A stretch of 64,000 nucleotides of DNA from Mesorhizobium sp. 1M-11 (GTDB lineage Bacteria > Pseudomonadota > Alphaproteobacteria > Rhizobiales > Rhizobiaceae), in contig NZ_LJSD01000032.1 of assembly GCF_001303895.1 (NCBI RefSeq), forward strand, positions 45,511 to 109,510, written 5' to 3'. This document shows positions 27,045 to 35,996 of the stretch, piece by piece. The first letter of the stretch is position 1; each line of letters opens with the position of its first letter. Below the pieces are notes generated by a model. The model saw only the letters and a list, made by a program, of their open reading frames with translations. It had not been told where the DNA came from and made no database searches. The position numbers and the translations under genes are program-made.

Positions 27045-28934
27045 TCATTCCGCCGCGCTCGCCGCGTCCAGTGAGTCGTCGCCGCTGAACAGGAAACCGC
27101 CGGACTGCCGTTTCCACAGCCGTGCATAAAGCCCGTCGGCAGCCACCAACTCCTCATGAGTTCCTTCCTCGACGATTCGGCCCCTGTCCATCACCACCAG
27201 GCGGTCGAGTGCCGCGATGGTGGAAAGCCGGTGCGCGATCGCGATGACGGTCTTGCCCTCCATCAACTGATAGAGGTTGTCCTGGATCGCCGCCTCGACT
27301 TCCGAATCGAGTGCCGAGGTCGCCTCATCCAGGATAAGGATCGGCGCATCCTTCAACATCATGCGGGCGATCGCCACCCGCTGCCGCTGCCCGCCGGAGA
27401 GCTTGACGCCGCGCTCGCCGACCTGCGCCTCGTAACCCTTGCGACCACGCGGGTCCTCGACATGGACGATGAAATCGTGCGCGGCCGCCTGCTTCGCCGC
27501 GTCAATGATCTCGGCATCCGAAGCGCCCTCGCGGCCATAGCCAATATTGTCGCGGATCGAACGGTGCATCAGCATTGCCTCCTGGCTGACGACGCCGAAC
27601 TGCGCGCGCAGCGAGGCCTGGGTCAGTTCACGGATATCGCGACCGTCGATCAGGATGCGGCCTTTCTCGACATCGAACAGCCGAAGCATCAGGTTGACAA
27701 TGGTCGTCTTGCCGGCACCCGAAGGGCCGACGATCGCCACGCGTTCGCCGGAGCGAATATGCAGGTTCAGATTGTCGATAACGCCGCCTTCCTTGCCATA
27801 ATGGAAGGAGACGTTTTCGAAGCGAATGTCGCCGCTCGCGCGCGGCAGCACCGTGGCGTCCGTGGCGTCCCGGATCGTGGGCGTCACCGAGATGGTGCGC
27901 GTGGCATCCTGCACGGTGGCGTAATTGCGCACCAGCCCGTTGATGTTGAACATCATCCAGCCCGACATCTGGTTGAGCCGGAAGACCAGGCCGAGCGCGG
28001 CGGCAATCGCCCCCGTCGAGATGTGGCCTGACGTCCAGTTCATGACGGCGATGATGGCAATCAGGCTCATCATGACGCCGTTCAGGATCGCGACGGAAGA
28101 ACGCACGGTCGTGATCGCCCGCGTCAGCCGCACCACTGCGGTCAGGAAGCCTTCCAGCCCGTCGCGGATATAGGCATGCTCGCGCTTGCCGCTGTCGAAC
28201 AGCTTCACCGCCACGATGTTGGTGAAGGCATCGACCAGCCGCCCGTTGAAGACCGAGCGCTGGTCGGCGGTCTCGCGCCCGGCACGCCGCATTTCCGGCA
28301 GCAGGAACCAGACAATGCCGGCATAACCCGCGAACCACAGCGCCACGACGACGCCCATCAGCGGATCCAGTGACACCAGGATGGTGATGGCCAGGATCAG
28401 AAAGGTCAGGAACGACCACATCGTCTGCAGCACGTTGATGATGAAGTCGCCGACGGCTTCGCCGCCCTGCATGATCTTGGTGGCGATGCGACCGGCGAAA
28501 TCGTTCTGATAGAAACCGTAGGGCTGCTGGATCACGCGCCGGAACGCCTGCCAGCGCACCATCGAATAGAAGCCGGGCACCACCACCTGCTGTTCGACCA
28601 CCGCCGAAGCGATCATGATGACAGCGCGCACGACCAGGATCAGCAGGAGCAGTCCGACCAGCGCCACCCAGTGATCGGCAAACAGCGTGGCCGGCGAGGA
28701 CTTGTCGAGCAGATCGATCAGCCAGCCGACCGACCAGTACATGGCCGCATCCACGGCGCCAGCCAGCCCGCCGGTGATCAGGAGCAGCAGGAAGGCGCCC
28801 TTGGCCTGATTGGCGAAATACAGAATGAACCGCCAGGCATCGGCCGGCAGCACTTCCCGATCCGTATCGCTGAACGGGTCGATGGCACCCTCGACGGAGC
28901 GCCAGATGCGGTCACGGAAACCTCCGCTGCTCAA
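27045..28934 (-). CDS. ABC exporter, fused membrane and ATPase domains (1 of 3)
   Basis: 629 residues starting with TTG, with GAGGAG upstream. Six-helix type I exporter domain (about 1-340), then an ATPase domain: Walker A GPSGAGKTT (about 400), LSGGQ signature (about 511), Walker B ILILDEATSALD, and H-loop IAHRLST. A half-transporter expected to dimerise. Last of three tandem paralogues on this strand, and the most divergent in its ATPase tail. Such ABCB-like pumps export lipids, peptides or drugs; the substrate is unknown. Confidence 0.9.
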   Translation of the reverse strand: MSSGGFRDRIWRSVEGAIDPFSDTDREVLPADAWRFILYFANQAKGAFLLLLITGGLAGAVDAAMYWSVGWLIDLLDKSSPATLFADHWVALVGLLLLILVVRAVIMIASAVVEQQVVVPGFYSMVRWQAFRRVIQQPYGFYQNDFAGRIATKIMQGGEAVGDFIINVLQTMWSFLTFLILAITILVSLDPLMGVVVALWFAGYAGIVWFLLPEMRRAGRETADQRSVFNGRLVDAFTNIVAVKLFDSGKREHAYIRDGLEGFLTAVVRLTRAITTVRSSVAILNGVMMSLIAIIAVMNWTSGHISTGAIAAALGLVFRLNQMSGWMMFNINGLVRNYATVQDATRTISVTPTIRDATDATVLPRASGDIRFENVSFHYGKEGGVIDNLNLHIRSGERVAIVGPSGAGKTTIVNLMLRLFDVEKGRILIDGRDIRELTQASLRAQFGVVSQEAMLMHRSIRDNIGYGREGASDAEIIDAAKQAAAHDFIVHVEDPRGRKGYEAQVGERGVKLSGGQRQRVAIARMMLKDAPILILDEATSALDSEVEAAIQDNLYQLMEGKTVIAIAHRLSTIAALDRLVVMDRGRIVEEGTHEELVAADGLYARLWKRQSGGFLFSGDDSLDAASAAE

Positions 28935-29104
28935 CTGCCAAGCTCCTCACTGTTGACTTCAAGGAATTGATTCAGGGCATCAATTGCCATGCCCATCCTT
29001 TTGTTCCGATTCACGTCTTCGCGATAGCTTCAGGAGCGGTCGTCGGTGCGTATCGGAGCCGGCGATGGGCCGTCACTCGCAACGCACAACGTCTCCCGCC
29101 GATG

Positions 29105-31042
29105 TCATCTCTCCATAGCCTCTTCGGTCACCTCCGCCTCTTCGACCATCTCCGCCTTCGCAGTGGCGGCGGGTTCCTGTCCGAGATCGTCATGCAGCTG
29201 GAAGCCGCCGGACTGGCGCTGCCAGAGCTGGGCGTAGAGCCCACCCCTGCCGACCAGTTCCTCGTGCGAACCTTCCTCGATGATGCGGCCGTGATCCATC
29301 ACCACCAACCGGTCCATTGCGGCGATGGTTGAGAGCCGGTGCGCGATGGCGATCACCGTCTTGCCCTCCATCAGGCGATAGAGGTTCTCCTGGATCGCCG
29401 CTTCGACCTCAGAATCCAGCGCCGAGGTAGCTTCGTCAAGGATCAGGATCGGCGCATCCTTCAACATCACCCGCGCAATGGCGATGCGCTGGCGCTGTCC
29501 GCCGGAAAGCTTGACGCCACGCTCGCCGACATGGGCATCGAAGCCGATCCGTCCCTCGCGGTCCACCAGGCCGGCGACGACATCGGCCACCTGGGCCGCT
29601 TCCACCACCCGCGAGATGTCGGCATCAGTGGCGTCCTGGCGCCCGTATTTCAGATTCTCACGCACTGAGCGATGCAGCAGCGACGTGTCCTGGCTGACGA
29701 ACCCGATCGCGGCGCGCACGCTCTCCTGCGTCACCTCGCGAACATCCTGCCCATCGATCAGGACACGGCCGTCCTGGACGTCGTAAAGGCGCAGCAACAG
29801 GTTCACCAGCGTCGATTTGCCGGCGCCCGACCGTCCGATGACTCCCACCCTTTCGCCTGGCGCGATCTTCAGCGACAGGTTTTCGATGAGACCGCCTTTT
29901 CCATCCTTGCGCCCGTAGTTGAAATTGACGCGATCAAGCTCGATCGCGCCCCTGGTCACCCGCAGCGTCTCGGCGTCGGGTCTGTCGAGCATCCTGATCG
30001 GCCTGGCGATGGTGGTCATCGAATTACCGGCCGTCCCGATCTGCCGGAAGATGTTCCCGCCGGCATCCAGTATCCGATAAGAGATACCCGCAATCTGCAG
30101 CGCAAAGGGGATGGCGGTGGCGACCGCCGCGGCACTCATTCCACCCGCACTCCAGCTCGCCAGCGCCAACCAGCTGATGGCAACCAGCAAGCTGGCATTC
30201 ATGACGAACAAAGCCGACCACATGCCGGTGAATACGCGCATCAGCCGGTAAAAGGTCTGGGCGTGTTTGAGCACAGCTTGCGACACATATCTGTCCTCGT
30301 GTTCACCGGTCGAAAACGTCTTCAGCGTCAGGATGTTGGTATAGCTGTCGACGATCCGGCCACTCATTACTGACCATTCTTCCGAAAGGTCGGTGGAACG
30401 CCGCGCGATCAGCGGCATGCAGTATCTGAGCAGCAGACCGTAGAGCACGAGCCAGACAGCGATTGCCGCAACCAGCGTGACGTCGAACCGTGCCAACACG
30501 GTGATCGCCACCACGACGAACACCACCGCATACCAGACGGTATCGATGGTCAGGTTGACGGCGATCTCGATGGAATCGCCGCTCTGCATGACCTTGGTGC
30601 CGATGCGGCCCGCGAAATCGTTCTGGAAGAAAGTCCAATCCTGCCTCGTGACATGCCAATGGCTCTGCCAGCGGATGAGGTCGATGAAATTCGCGGCGAT
30701 CGCGTGGTTGCGCACAAGTGCGTCGAGGACGATGGTCAGCGGCCGCAGGAAGACGACACAACCCATGACGACCAGCGTCGTCCCATGCTCAGCGAAGAAG
30801 CTGTGTGGATCGGAACTCGCCAACATACCGACGATGACGCCAACGAAGATCGGCAGCATCGCGTCCACGATGGCGCCCGCCGCAACGAACAGCATGCGCA
30901 TCGCGAAACCGGCACGGAACTGCATGATGAAATAGCGGAAAAAGCGCCAAAGCCCCATCGGCGGCTGGCGGTCTTCAGCCAGCGCAACGGGCGAATAGCG
31001 GGTCTCAAACCAGTCGAAGAGCTTAGCGAACATCTTCTTCAC
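29105..31042 (-). CDS. ABC exporter, fused membrane and ATPase domains (2 of 3)
   Basis: 645 residues. Six-helix exporter domain followed by ATPase domain with GRSGAGKST, LSGGQ, ILILDEATSALD and IAHRLST. From the LSGGQ region to the end it differs from the third paralogue at only a handful of residues, although the membrane domains are clearly different. The tail after the ATPase domain is Ala/Glu-rich (about 30 residues). It may pair with either neighbour as a heterodimer. Separated by about 160-170 bases from each neighbour, so the three may have their own promoters. Confidence 0.9.
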   Translation of the reverse strand: MKKMFAKLFDWFETRYSPVALAEDRQPPMGLWRFFRYFIMQFRAGFAMRMLFVAAGAIVDAMLPIFVGVIVGMLASSDPHSFFAEHGTTLVVMGCVVFLRPLTIVLDALVRNHAIAANFIDLIRWQSHWHVTRQDWTFFQNDFAGRIGTKVMQSGDSIEIAVNLTIDTVWYAVVFVVVAITVLARFDVTLVAAIAVWLVLYGLLLRYCMPLIARRSTDLSEEWSVMSGRIVDSYTNILTLKTFSTGEHEDRYVSQAVLKHAQTFYRLMRVFTGMWSALFVMNASLLVAISWLALASWSAGGMSAAAVATAIPFALQIAGISYRILDAGGNIFRQIGTAGNSMTTIARPIRMLDRPDAETLRVTRGAIELDRVNFNYGRKDGKGGLIENLSLKIAPGERVGVIGRSGAGKSTLVNLLLRLYDVQDGRVLIDGQDVREVTQESVRAAIGFVSQDTSLLHRSVRENLKYGRQDATDADISRVVEAAQVADVVAGLVDREGRIGFDAHVGERGVKLSGGQRQRIAIARVMLKDAPILILDEATSALDSEVEAAIQENLYRLMEGKTVIAIAHRLSTIAAMDRLVVMDHGRIIEEGSHEELVGRGGLYAQLWQRQSGGFQLHDDLGQEPAATAKAEMVEEAEVTEEAMER

Positions 31043-31202
31043 TCATGCGGGGTGCGGCCCCTGGGGACCTGTGGTCCGGCGGCCGGACTGTCTTGATTCG
31101 TTATAGATTCGTTTTTTGAACCGGACCTCGCCCAGCATTCGCTTTCCGACGGCCCAAGAAGCACCATCCGCTTCAACCGGAGCGGATGGTGCGAGGCGAA
31201 AC

Positions 31203-33092
31203 CTATTCTGCCGCCTCTTCCGTCACCTCGAGCTTCATCTTGGCCGCAGGTTCATGTCCGGGATCGTCGTGGAGCAGGAAGCCGCCCGACTGGCGCTGCC
31301 AGAGCTGGGCGTAGAGCCCACCCCTGGCGACCAGTTCATCGTGCGAACCCTCCTCGATGATGCGGCCCTGGTCCATCACCACCAGCCGATCCATCGCCGC
31401 GATGGTCGATAGGCGGTGCGCGATCGCGATCACCGTCTTGCCCTGCATCAGCTTGTAGAGGTTCTGCTGGATCGCCGCCTCGACTTCCGAATCCAGCGCG
31501 GAGGTCGCTTCGTCCAGAATGAGGATCGGCGCATCCTTCAGCATGACACGGGCAATCGCGATACGCTGGCGCTGTCCGCCGGAAAGCTTGACGCCACGCT
31601 CGCCGACATGCGCGTCGAGACCCTTGCGGCCCTTCGCGTCCGACAGCCCGCCGATGAAGCTGAGCGCTTCGGCGCGTCTTACCGCTTCCAGCACGGCTTC
31701 TTCGCCAGCGTCGGGACGGCCATAGAGGATGTTGTCGCGCACCGAACGATGCAGCAGCGACGTGTCCTGAGTGACCATGCCGATATGGGCGCGCAGCGAA
31801 TCCTGCGTAACGTCGGCAATATTGTCGCCGTCGATCAGGATGCGTCCGCCTTCCAGGTCGTAGAAGCGCAGCAACAGGTTGACGAGCGTCGACTTGCCGG
31901 CACCCGAGCGACCGACGATGCCAACCTTCTCGCCCGGTTTCACCGTCAACGACAGGTTCTCGATGACACCCCTCTGCTTGCCGTAGTGGAAGCGGATGTC
32001 GTCGAAGCGGATTTCACCCTTGCTCACTTCGAGGTCGCGGGCATCCGGCTTGTCTTCTACAAGGCGAGGCATCGAAATGGAGCTTATGCCGTCCTGTACC
32101 GTGCCGATATTCTCGAACAGGCCCGACACTTCCCACATGATCCATTGCGACATGCCATAGAGGCGCAGCACGAGGCCGACCACCACCGCCACCGCGCCAA
32201 CGGTCACGATCTCCTGCAGCCAGAAACCGATCGCCATCGCGCCGACTGCGAGCAGCAGGAGCGAATTCAGCAGATACACCACGATGTAGAACTGACTGAT
32301 CAGCCGGCCTTGCGCATAGGCGGTGTCGAGGAACTCGGTCATGCCTTCGCGAGCGTAGTCGGACTCGCGCCGCCCATGCGAGAACAGCTTCACCGTCTGG
32401 ATGTTGGTGTAGCTGTCGACGATGCGGCCGGTCATGACCGAACGCGCATCAGCCTGTGCCTCCGACACCTTGCCAAGGCGCGGAACGAAATAGCGCAAAG
32501 CGACAAGATAGCCGCCGAGCCACACCACGATCGGCGCGGCAAGACGCCAGTCAGCCGAGCCGACAATGAACAGCATGCCGAGGAAATAGACCACGACATA
32601 GTTCAGCACCTCGGCGAATTTCAGCACCGTCTCGCGCACGGCGAGCGCCGTCTGCATCAGCTTGGTGGCGATGCGCCCGGCAAACTCGTCCTGATAAAAG
32701 GCCATTGACTGTTTGAGCAGATAGCGGTGCACCTGCCAGCGGATGCGCATCGGATAGTTACCGAATAGCGTCTGATAGGTGTTGAAGGATGAAAGCGCCA
32801 CGGCGCCCGGCAGAACGATGGCGATCACGAACGCCATCCCCGCCAGCTTCCACCATTCGGTTTGCAGGAAGGTTTCCCGGTTTTGCGCCGAGAGCCAGTC
32901 CACGATGTGGCCAAGGAAGCCGAACATCCAGACTTCCAGGAAGGCGATCAACGCCATCAGCACGGTGGCCAGCAGCACGAACGGCCAAGCAGGCTTGGTG
33001 AAATACCAGCAGAAAGCCCACAGCGTATTCGGCGGCTCGACCGGCTCTGCGGCCGGAAACGGATTCAGTCTTTTTTCAAACCAGCGGAACAT
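31203..33092 (-). CDS. ABC exporter, fused membrane and ATPase domains (3 of 3)
   Basis: 629 residues, first of the three by transcription. Exporter helices around PAWPFVLLATVLMALIAFLE and VVVYFLGMLFIVGS, then ATPase domain with GRSGAGKST, LSGGQ, ILILDEATSALD and IAHRLST. The ATPase domain is nearly the same as in paralogue 2. A class A repeat lies immediately upstream, in what should be the promoter. Substrate unknown; the tandem layout suggests a duplicated exporter array. Confidence 0.9.
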   Translation of the reverse strand: MFRWFEKRLNPFPAAEPVEPPNTLWAFCWYFTKPAWPFVLLATVLMALIAFLEVWMFGFLGHIVDWLSAQNRETFLQTEWWKLAGMAFVIAIVLPGAVALSSFNTYQTLFGNYPMRIRWQVHRYLLKQSMAFYQDEFAGRIATKLMQTALAVRETVLKFAEVLNYVVVYFLGMLFIVGSADWRLAAPIVVWLGGYLVALRYFVPRLGKVSEAQADARSVMTGRIVDSYTNIQTVKLFSHGRRESDYAREGMTEFLDTAYAQGRLISQFYIVVYLLNSLLLLAVGAMAIGFWLQEIVTVGAVAVVVGLVLRLYGMSQWIMWEVSGLFENIGTVQDGISSISMPRLVEDKPDARDLEVSKGEIRFDDIRFHYGKQRGVIENLSLTVKPGEKVGIVGRSGAGKSTLVNLLLRFYDLEGGRILIDGDNIADVTQDSLRAHIGMVTQDTSLLHRSVRDNILYGRPDAGEEAVLEAVRRAEALSFIGGLSDAKGRKGLDAHVGERGVKLSGGQRQRIAIARVMLKDAPILILDEATSALDSEVEAAIQQNLYKLMQGKTVIAIAHRLSTIAAMDRLVVMDQGRIIEEGSHDELVARGGLYAQLWQRQSGGFLLHDDPGHEPAAKMKLEVTEEAAE

Positions 33093-33103
33093 GGTTTCGT
33101 ACT

Positions 33104-33208
33104 CTAGAGCAATTCCAGGAAAAGTGCATCGTGGTTTTCCGTCTAGAATTGCGTAAAAACAAAGAGTTAGAGCGTCTACGCGTTTGCAAAAAAACCGAAA
33201 CGCTCTGG
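33104..33208 (+). repeat. Palindromic mosaic repeat, class A (copy 5)
   Basis: Full element of about 105 bases: CTAGAGCAATTCC to AGAATTGC, linker GTAAAAACAAAGAGTTAGAGCG, then a degraded second palindrome ending in GCTCTGG. It lies 12 bases upstream of the third ABC exporter gene. Confidence 0.9.
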
Positions 33209-33232
33209 TGAAGAATGGGAGCGCGCGCAGCT

Positions 33233-33757
33233 TCAGGCTGCGCGCGGCAGGGTCGTGATCTCGCGATCATCTTCGGTTCGTAGCATTGCCGGACCGACGC
33301 TGCGGACGCCGCCGATATGGGCGCCCGAATGATCTGTGCCGACACCGCCACGCTCTCCCTCCTGACTGGCCGTGGCAGGAGCTTCGGTTTTCACCAGACG
33401 AGGTCGCAGCAGTCTGATGAAGCGGCGCACCAGCGACGGCCGGCCGGGGGCCGGAACGGCGCGTGAGAAATCGACATCCGGCAGCATGCCGCGATGCGGC
33501 CTGCGGCGAATTTCGGCATGCACTGCCGAGGAACGGGTTTCGCCGACCAGCAACGCCCAGGTCGCCAGTTTGCGGTCGTGCAGGCTGCGGGAGCCCGGTA
33601 TTTTAAAGGGATCGAACACAGGTCCGTCCTCCATTGAAAAGAACAGGTCGAAAGATGGATTGCGGCCCCCGGCGAAATGCGAACCGGTGGCGTCAAGCGC
33701 TTGAAACTGAGCAGACTCAGACGGGACCTTGGGTCCCTTGGACAGATAAGAAAACAT
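33233..33757 (-). CDS. Hypothetical protein
   Basis: 174 residues with AAGGGA before the ATG. The first 85 residues look ordered (MFSYLSKGPKVPSESAQFQ, GGRNPSFDLFFSMEDGPVFDPFK, LHDRKLATWALLVGETRSSA). The middle is Arg/Pro-rich (RPSLVRRFIRLLRPRLV) and the last 50 residues are Gly/Ser/Thr-rich and probably disordered. No known domain and no signal peptide. It may be preceded by the short ORF at 33823-33906. Function unknown; coding status is supported by the ribosome site and base pattern only. Confidence 0.6.
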   Translation of the reverse strand: MFSYLSKGPKVPSESAQFQALDATGSHFAGGRNPSFDLFFSMEDGPVFDPFKIPGSRSLHDRKLATWALLVGETRSSAVHAEIRRRPHRGMLPDVDFSRAVPAPGRPSLVRRFIRLLRPRLVKTEAPATASQEGERGGVGTDHSGAHIGGVRSVGPAMLRTEDDREITTLPRAA

Positions 33758-33822
33758 CGCAGGATTCCCTTGAAGGCCGGAAAGAAGGTCCGGCTGGAAT
33801 CGGTGCGATTGGGCCTAAAAAG

Positions 33823-33906
33823 TTAGGAGAAATGTCGAACCGAGCCAGCCGTCGGGCATAAGCCCCAGGCGAGAAAGCGTGCATTACGCATGGTCATCAT
33901 TTCCAT
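33823..33906 (-). CDS. Candidate small protein or leader peptide (27 aa)
   Basis: ATG at 33906 with a strong GGAGG ribosome site five bases upstream. It encodes a 27-residue peptide (MEMMTMRNARFLAWGL, then CPTAGSVRHFS) ending in TAA. It lies 65 bases upstream of the hypothetical gene at 33757, on the same strand. Four Met codons fall within the first six residues. It could be a leader that controls the downstream gene or a stand-alone small protein. I do not recognise it. Confidence 0.45.
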   Translation of the reverse strand: MEMMTMRNARFLAWGLCPTAGSVRHFS

Positions 33907-34100
33907 GAACGCCTCCGTCGGCTCGTGTTGACAATGCCGGCCTGATACACGCATTCGCAAAAAATAACCAGACGCCAGTCGAGAAATCGCCGAAACCACG
34001 AGGCGCCTGTGGCCGATCTGCCACGCATAAAGCAGGTTCCGCAAAAGTGTTCCGCGGTTTTGCGATCAGAACCTGCGACAAGACTTGAGAAGGCACGGAA
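33907..34100. promoter_or_regulatory. Divergent intergenic region with class D palindrome
   Basis: The gene-free part of the region between the small ORF and trmL, which are transcribed divergently. It holds the palindrome at 34032-34076. No clear -35/-10 pair is seen. Confidence 0.4.
34032..34076. repeat. Palindromic repeat, class D (arm variant of class A)
   Basis: Outer arms GCAGGTTC (34032-34039) / GAACCTGC (34069-34076), inner arms CGCAAAA/TTTTGCG. The spacing is within one base of the class A half element at 9541-9584, and the core (GCAAAAGTG...CGGTTTTGCGATC) is shared. Both outer arms have changed together. It lies 25 bases upstream of trmL. Confidence 0.85.
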
Positions 34101-34559
34101 ATGAAGCACGGTCTGCGCATTGCCCTCTACCAGCCGGATATCGCCGGCAATACCGGGACAATCCTGCGCTTCGGTGCCTGCATGGGGCTTGCCGTCGATA
34201 TCATCGAACCCGCAGGCTTCGATCTCTCCGACCGCAATCTGAGGCGCGCCGGCATGGATTATCTCGAAATGGCGGCGCTGACCCGTCATGTCGACTGGGC
34301 GAGCTTCGAGAACTGGCGACAAGGCGAGGCGCGCAGGCTGGTGCTGCTGTCGACCAAGGCGGCCGTGCCTTATACCGATTTCGTTTTCGACAAGGACGAC
34401 ATCGTTTTGTTCGGGCGCGAATCGGCCGGCGTCCCGGAGGTGGTTCGCGATGCTTCCGATGCTCGACTGCTCATCCCGATGCAGGCCGGCGCACGCAGTC
34501 TCAATGTCGCGCTTTCGGTGGCAATGGTTGCGGGCGAAGCGCTGCGGCAACTCGGCTAA
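34101..34559 (+). CDS. trmL: tRNA (cytidine(34)-2'-O)-methyltransferase
   Basis: 152 residues, a minimal SPOUT methyltransferase. Methylates the ribose of the wobble base of tRNA-Leu. Motifs: LYQPDIAGNTGTILRF near the N-terminus, NLRRAGMDYLE, FGRESAGVPE (knot) and RSLNVALSVAM (SAM-binding knot). Length and motifs match TrmL (YibK), not the longer TrmH/RlmB proteins. Preceded by the class D palindrome. No operon partner. Confidence 0.94.
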   Translation: MKHGLRIALYQPDIAGNTGTILRFGACMGLAVDIIEPAGFDLSDRNLRRAGMDYLEMAALTRHVDWASFENWRQGEARRLVLLSTKAAVPYTDFVFDKDDIVLFGRESAGVPEVVRDASDARLLIPMQAGARSLNVALSVAMVAGEALRQLG

Positions 34560-34809
34560 CGCATCAACAACTACCCTGCCCGTTCGTGCCAGCGCGCAGA
34601 CAACCGCTCGCCATTCCCCCATTCCGGCACCGTTCCGCCGCCGAGTTGTCCCGAGGTGGCTCTGTGACAGAGCCCGGTCTGTTACGCACATCGTTTCCAC
34701 CTTCGTCGCGTCCCGAAGGTTTTCTTTCTAAAAGTTCAAGTTAACTTTAAGTCAAGCCATGAATCCGGAGCTGCCATGTGCGGGCTTGATCCGGCGTTGC
34801 CGACTGCGA
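34560..34809. other. Intergenic gap between convergent genes
   Basis: About 250 bases between trmL and the metallopeptidase gene, which face each other. A short AT-rich patch sits near 34730-34760. I see no gene, repeat or strong terminator hairpin. Confidence 0.5.
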
Positions 34810-35565
34810 CTACGGTCCGGACGGCAAGCTGAGATCGAGTCGCTTCTCCGCTTCCGTGAGCGTCATGCCGGAAGCAAGCAGTTCGTCAGGCGACCAGTGC
34901 TCCTTGTCGAGCAGGAACGCGACCAGCAAACGGTAAAGCGCATAGTTGCCGGAACGCTTGGGATCGAGGTCCACCTCGCCGGAGCGACGCGCCCTGGCCA
35001 GCGCGTCGACATCGACGATCCCGCCCATTGCGATGTAATCCGCCATGCCTTCGCGCTGCCAGGCAGGCAGACGCCAATTGGCGATCGCTCCAATATGGTT
35101 CGAGATCAAGCTGTGACCGATTTCGTGGCCGGCATAACATGCAAGCGTGCGGGGCTCGGGTACCGGCGTTGCATCGGCCTTCAGCACCTGGTTGTGATCG
35201 ATGTCGGACTGCCGGATGAAGACACCACCGACTGGAGCATAGTTCACGCCAGCGGCGCCGCCGTTCCAAAGGAAGACCAGGCGCCGCCGCCATTCCTCAT
35301 TCGTGACGAAGATACGATAGACGCCGACATCGTCGCGAAAGCCCGCCGGCGCCTTGGCCAGACGACCTTCGACATCGGCGAGTACAGCGCGCCCTGCCAG
35401 TTCATTGAAAGGGCGGTCGGAATAGAGGTGCAACCTGCCTTGCCCGACATGATAGGCATAGAGCGGCTGAGGAAAGGCCAGCAGTCCCGCCATAGACATG
35501 ATGGCGACCAGGGCCAGCCCGAAACAGGCCAAAACGATGCGCCGCAGCAAACGAAACGTGGTCAT
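34810..35565 (-). CDS. Membrane-anchored gluzincin-like metallopeptidase
   Basis: 251 residues. N-terminal basic start and one membrane helix (RIVLACFGLALVAIMSMAGLLAF), so the bulk should be periplasmic. Active site CYAGHEIGHSL gives HExxH (read as HEIGH) and, about 20 residues later, WQREGMADY supplies the third ligand Glu typical of gluzincins. The central part (VYRIFVTNEEWRRRLVFLWNG) looks like a propeptide or substrate-groove domain. The ATG at 35565 is preferred over an upstream TTG. No named family is assigned; function unknown. Confidence 0.72.
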   Translation of the reverse strand: MTTFRLLRRIVLACFGLALVAIMSMAGLLAFPQPLYAYHVGQGRLHLYSDRPFNELAGRAVLADVEGRLAKAPAGFRDDVGVYRIFVTNEEWRRRLVFLWNGGAAGVNYAPVGGVFIRQSDIDHNQVLKADATPVPEPRTLACYAGHEIGHSLISNHIGAIANWRLPAWQREGMADYIAMGGIVDVDALARARRSGEVDLDPKRSGNYALYRLLVAFLLDKEHWSPDELLASGMTLTEAEKRLDLSLPSGP

Positions 35566-35645
35566 CGGGATCAATTCTTCGACACTCAGGTTGAGAGGCC
35601 CGACGAACCTTCAACCGGATGTGGGCGTTCCTGTGTCGCCGATAC

Positions 35646-35897
35646 TCAATCCGCCGCCGGCAGCCTGCGAATGGTGAACTCGATCACATCGCCCGGGCGC
35701 TCGAACCAGCTTTCGATACTGGTCCAATAGGCCTGCTTCGGCCAGCGCTCGAACCATTCCTTCGCTTTCAGCCTGGCGTCGGTGCGCGGCAAAACGAAGG
35801 TTTCGCGCAGGAAGCCATCCCGCGGCGTTGCCTCGGCGCGGGCGCGATCCAGCCTCTTTTTGAGGCCCTCCAGCGGTGGTCTTGATGGAGTACGCAT
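35646..35897 (-). CDS. Small conserved protein of unknown function
   Basis: 83 residues with AAGGAG seven bases before the ATG. N-terminal helix LEGLKKRLDRARAEATPRDG, then LRETFVLPRTDARLKAKEWF, a Trp-rich part (KQAYWTSIESWFERPGD) and a C-terminal strand (VIEFTIRRLP). Short proteins of this type sit beside hemF in related genomes as I recall. It is divergent from hemF across about 100 bases and probably shares its promoter region. Function unknown. Confidence 0.72.
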   Translation of the reverse strand: MRTPSRPPLEGLKKRLDRARAEATPRDGFLRETFVLPRTDARLKAKEWFERWPKQAYWTSIESWFERPGDVIEFTIRRLPAAD

Positions 35898-35996
35898 GAA
35901 AGAACTCCTTGACCCAACTTCTCAAGAGATTAGGGATCGCGCCCGAAAAAGACGAGTCATTTGTCGGGCAACCATGCCCGCGAGCGGAGATGGCAG

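Noticed and set aside
31416..32708. 430-codon frame antisense to ABC exporter 3
   Set aside because: The minus-strand product has all ABC motifs; the plus-strand frame has none.
33831..33860. Nine-codon ORF (MSNRASRRA) with AGGAGA upstream on the plus strand
   Set aside because: Spacing to the ATG is only two bases and the ORF is very short; the opposite-strand 27-codon ORF is better supported.
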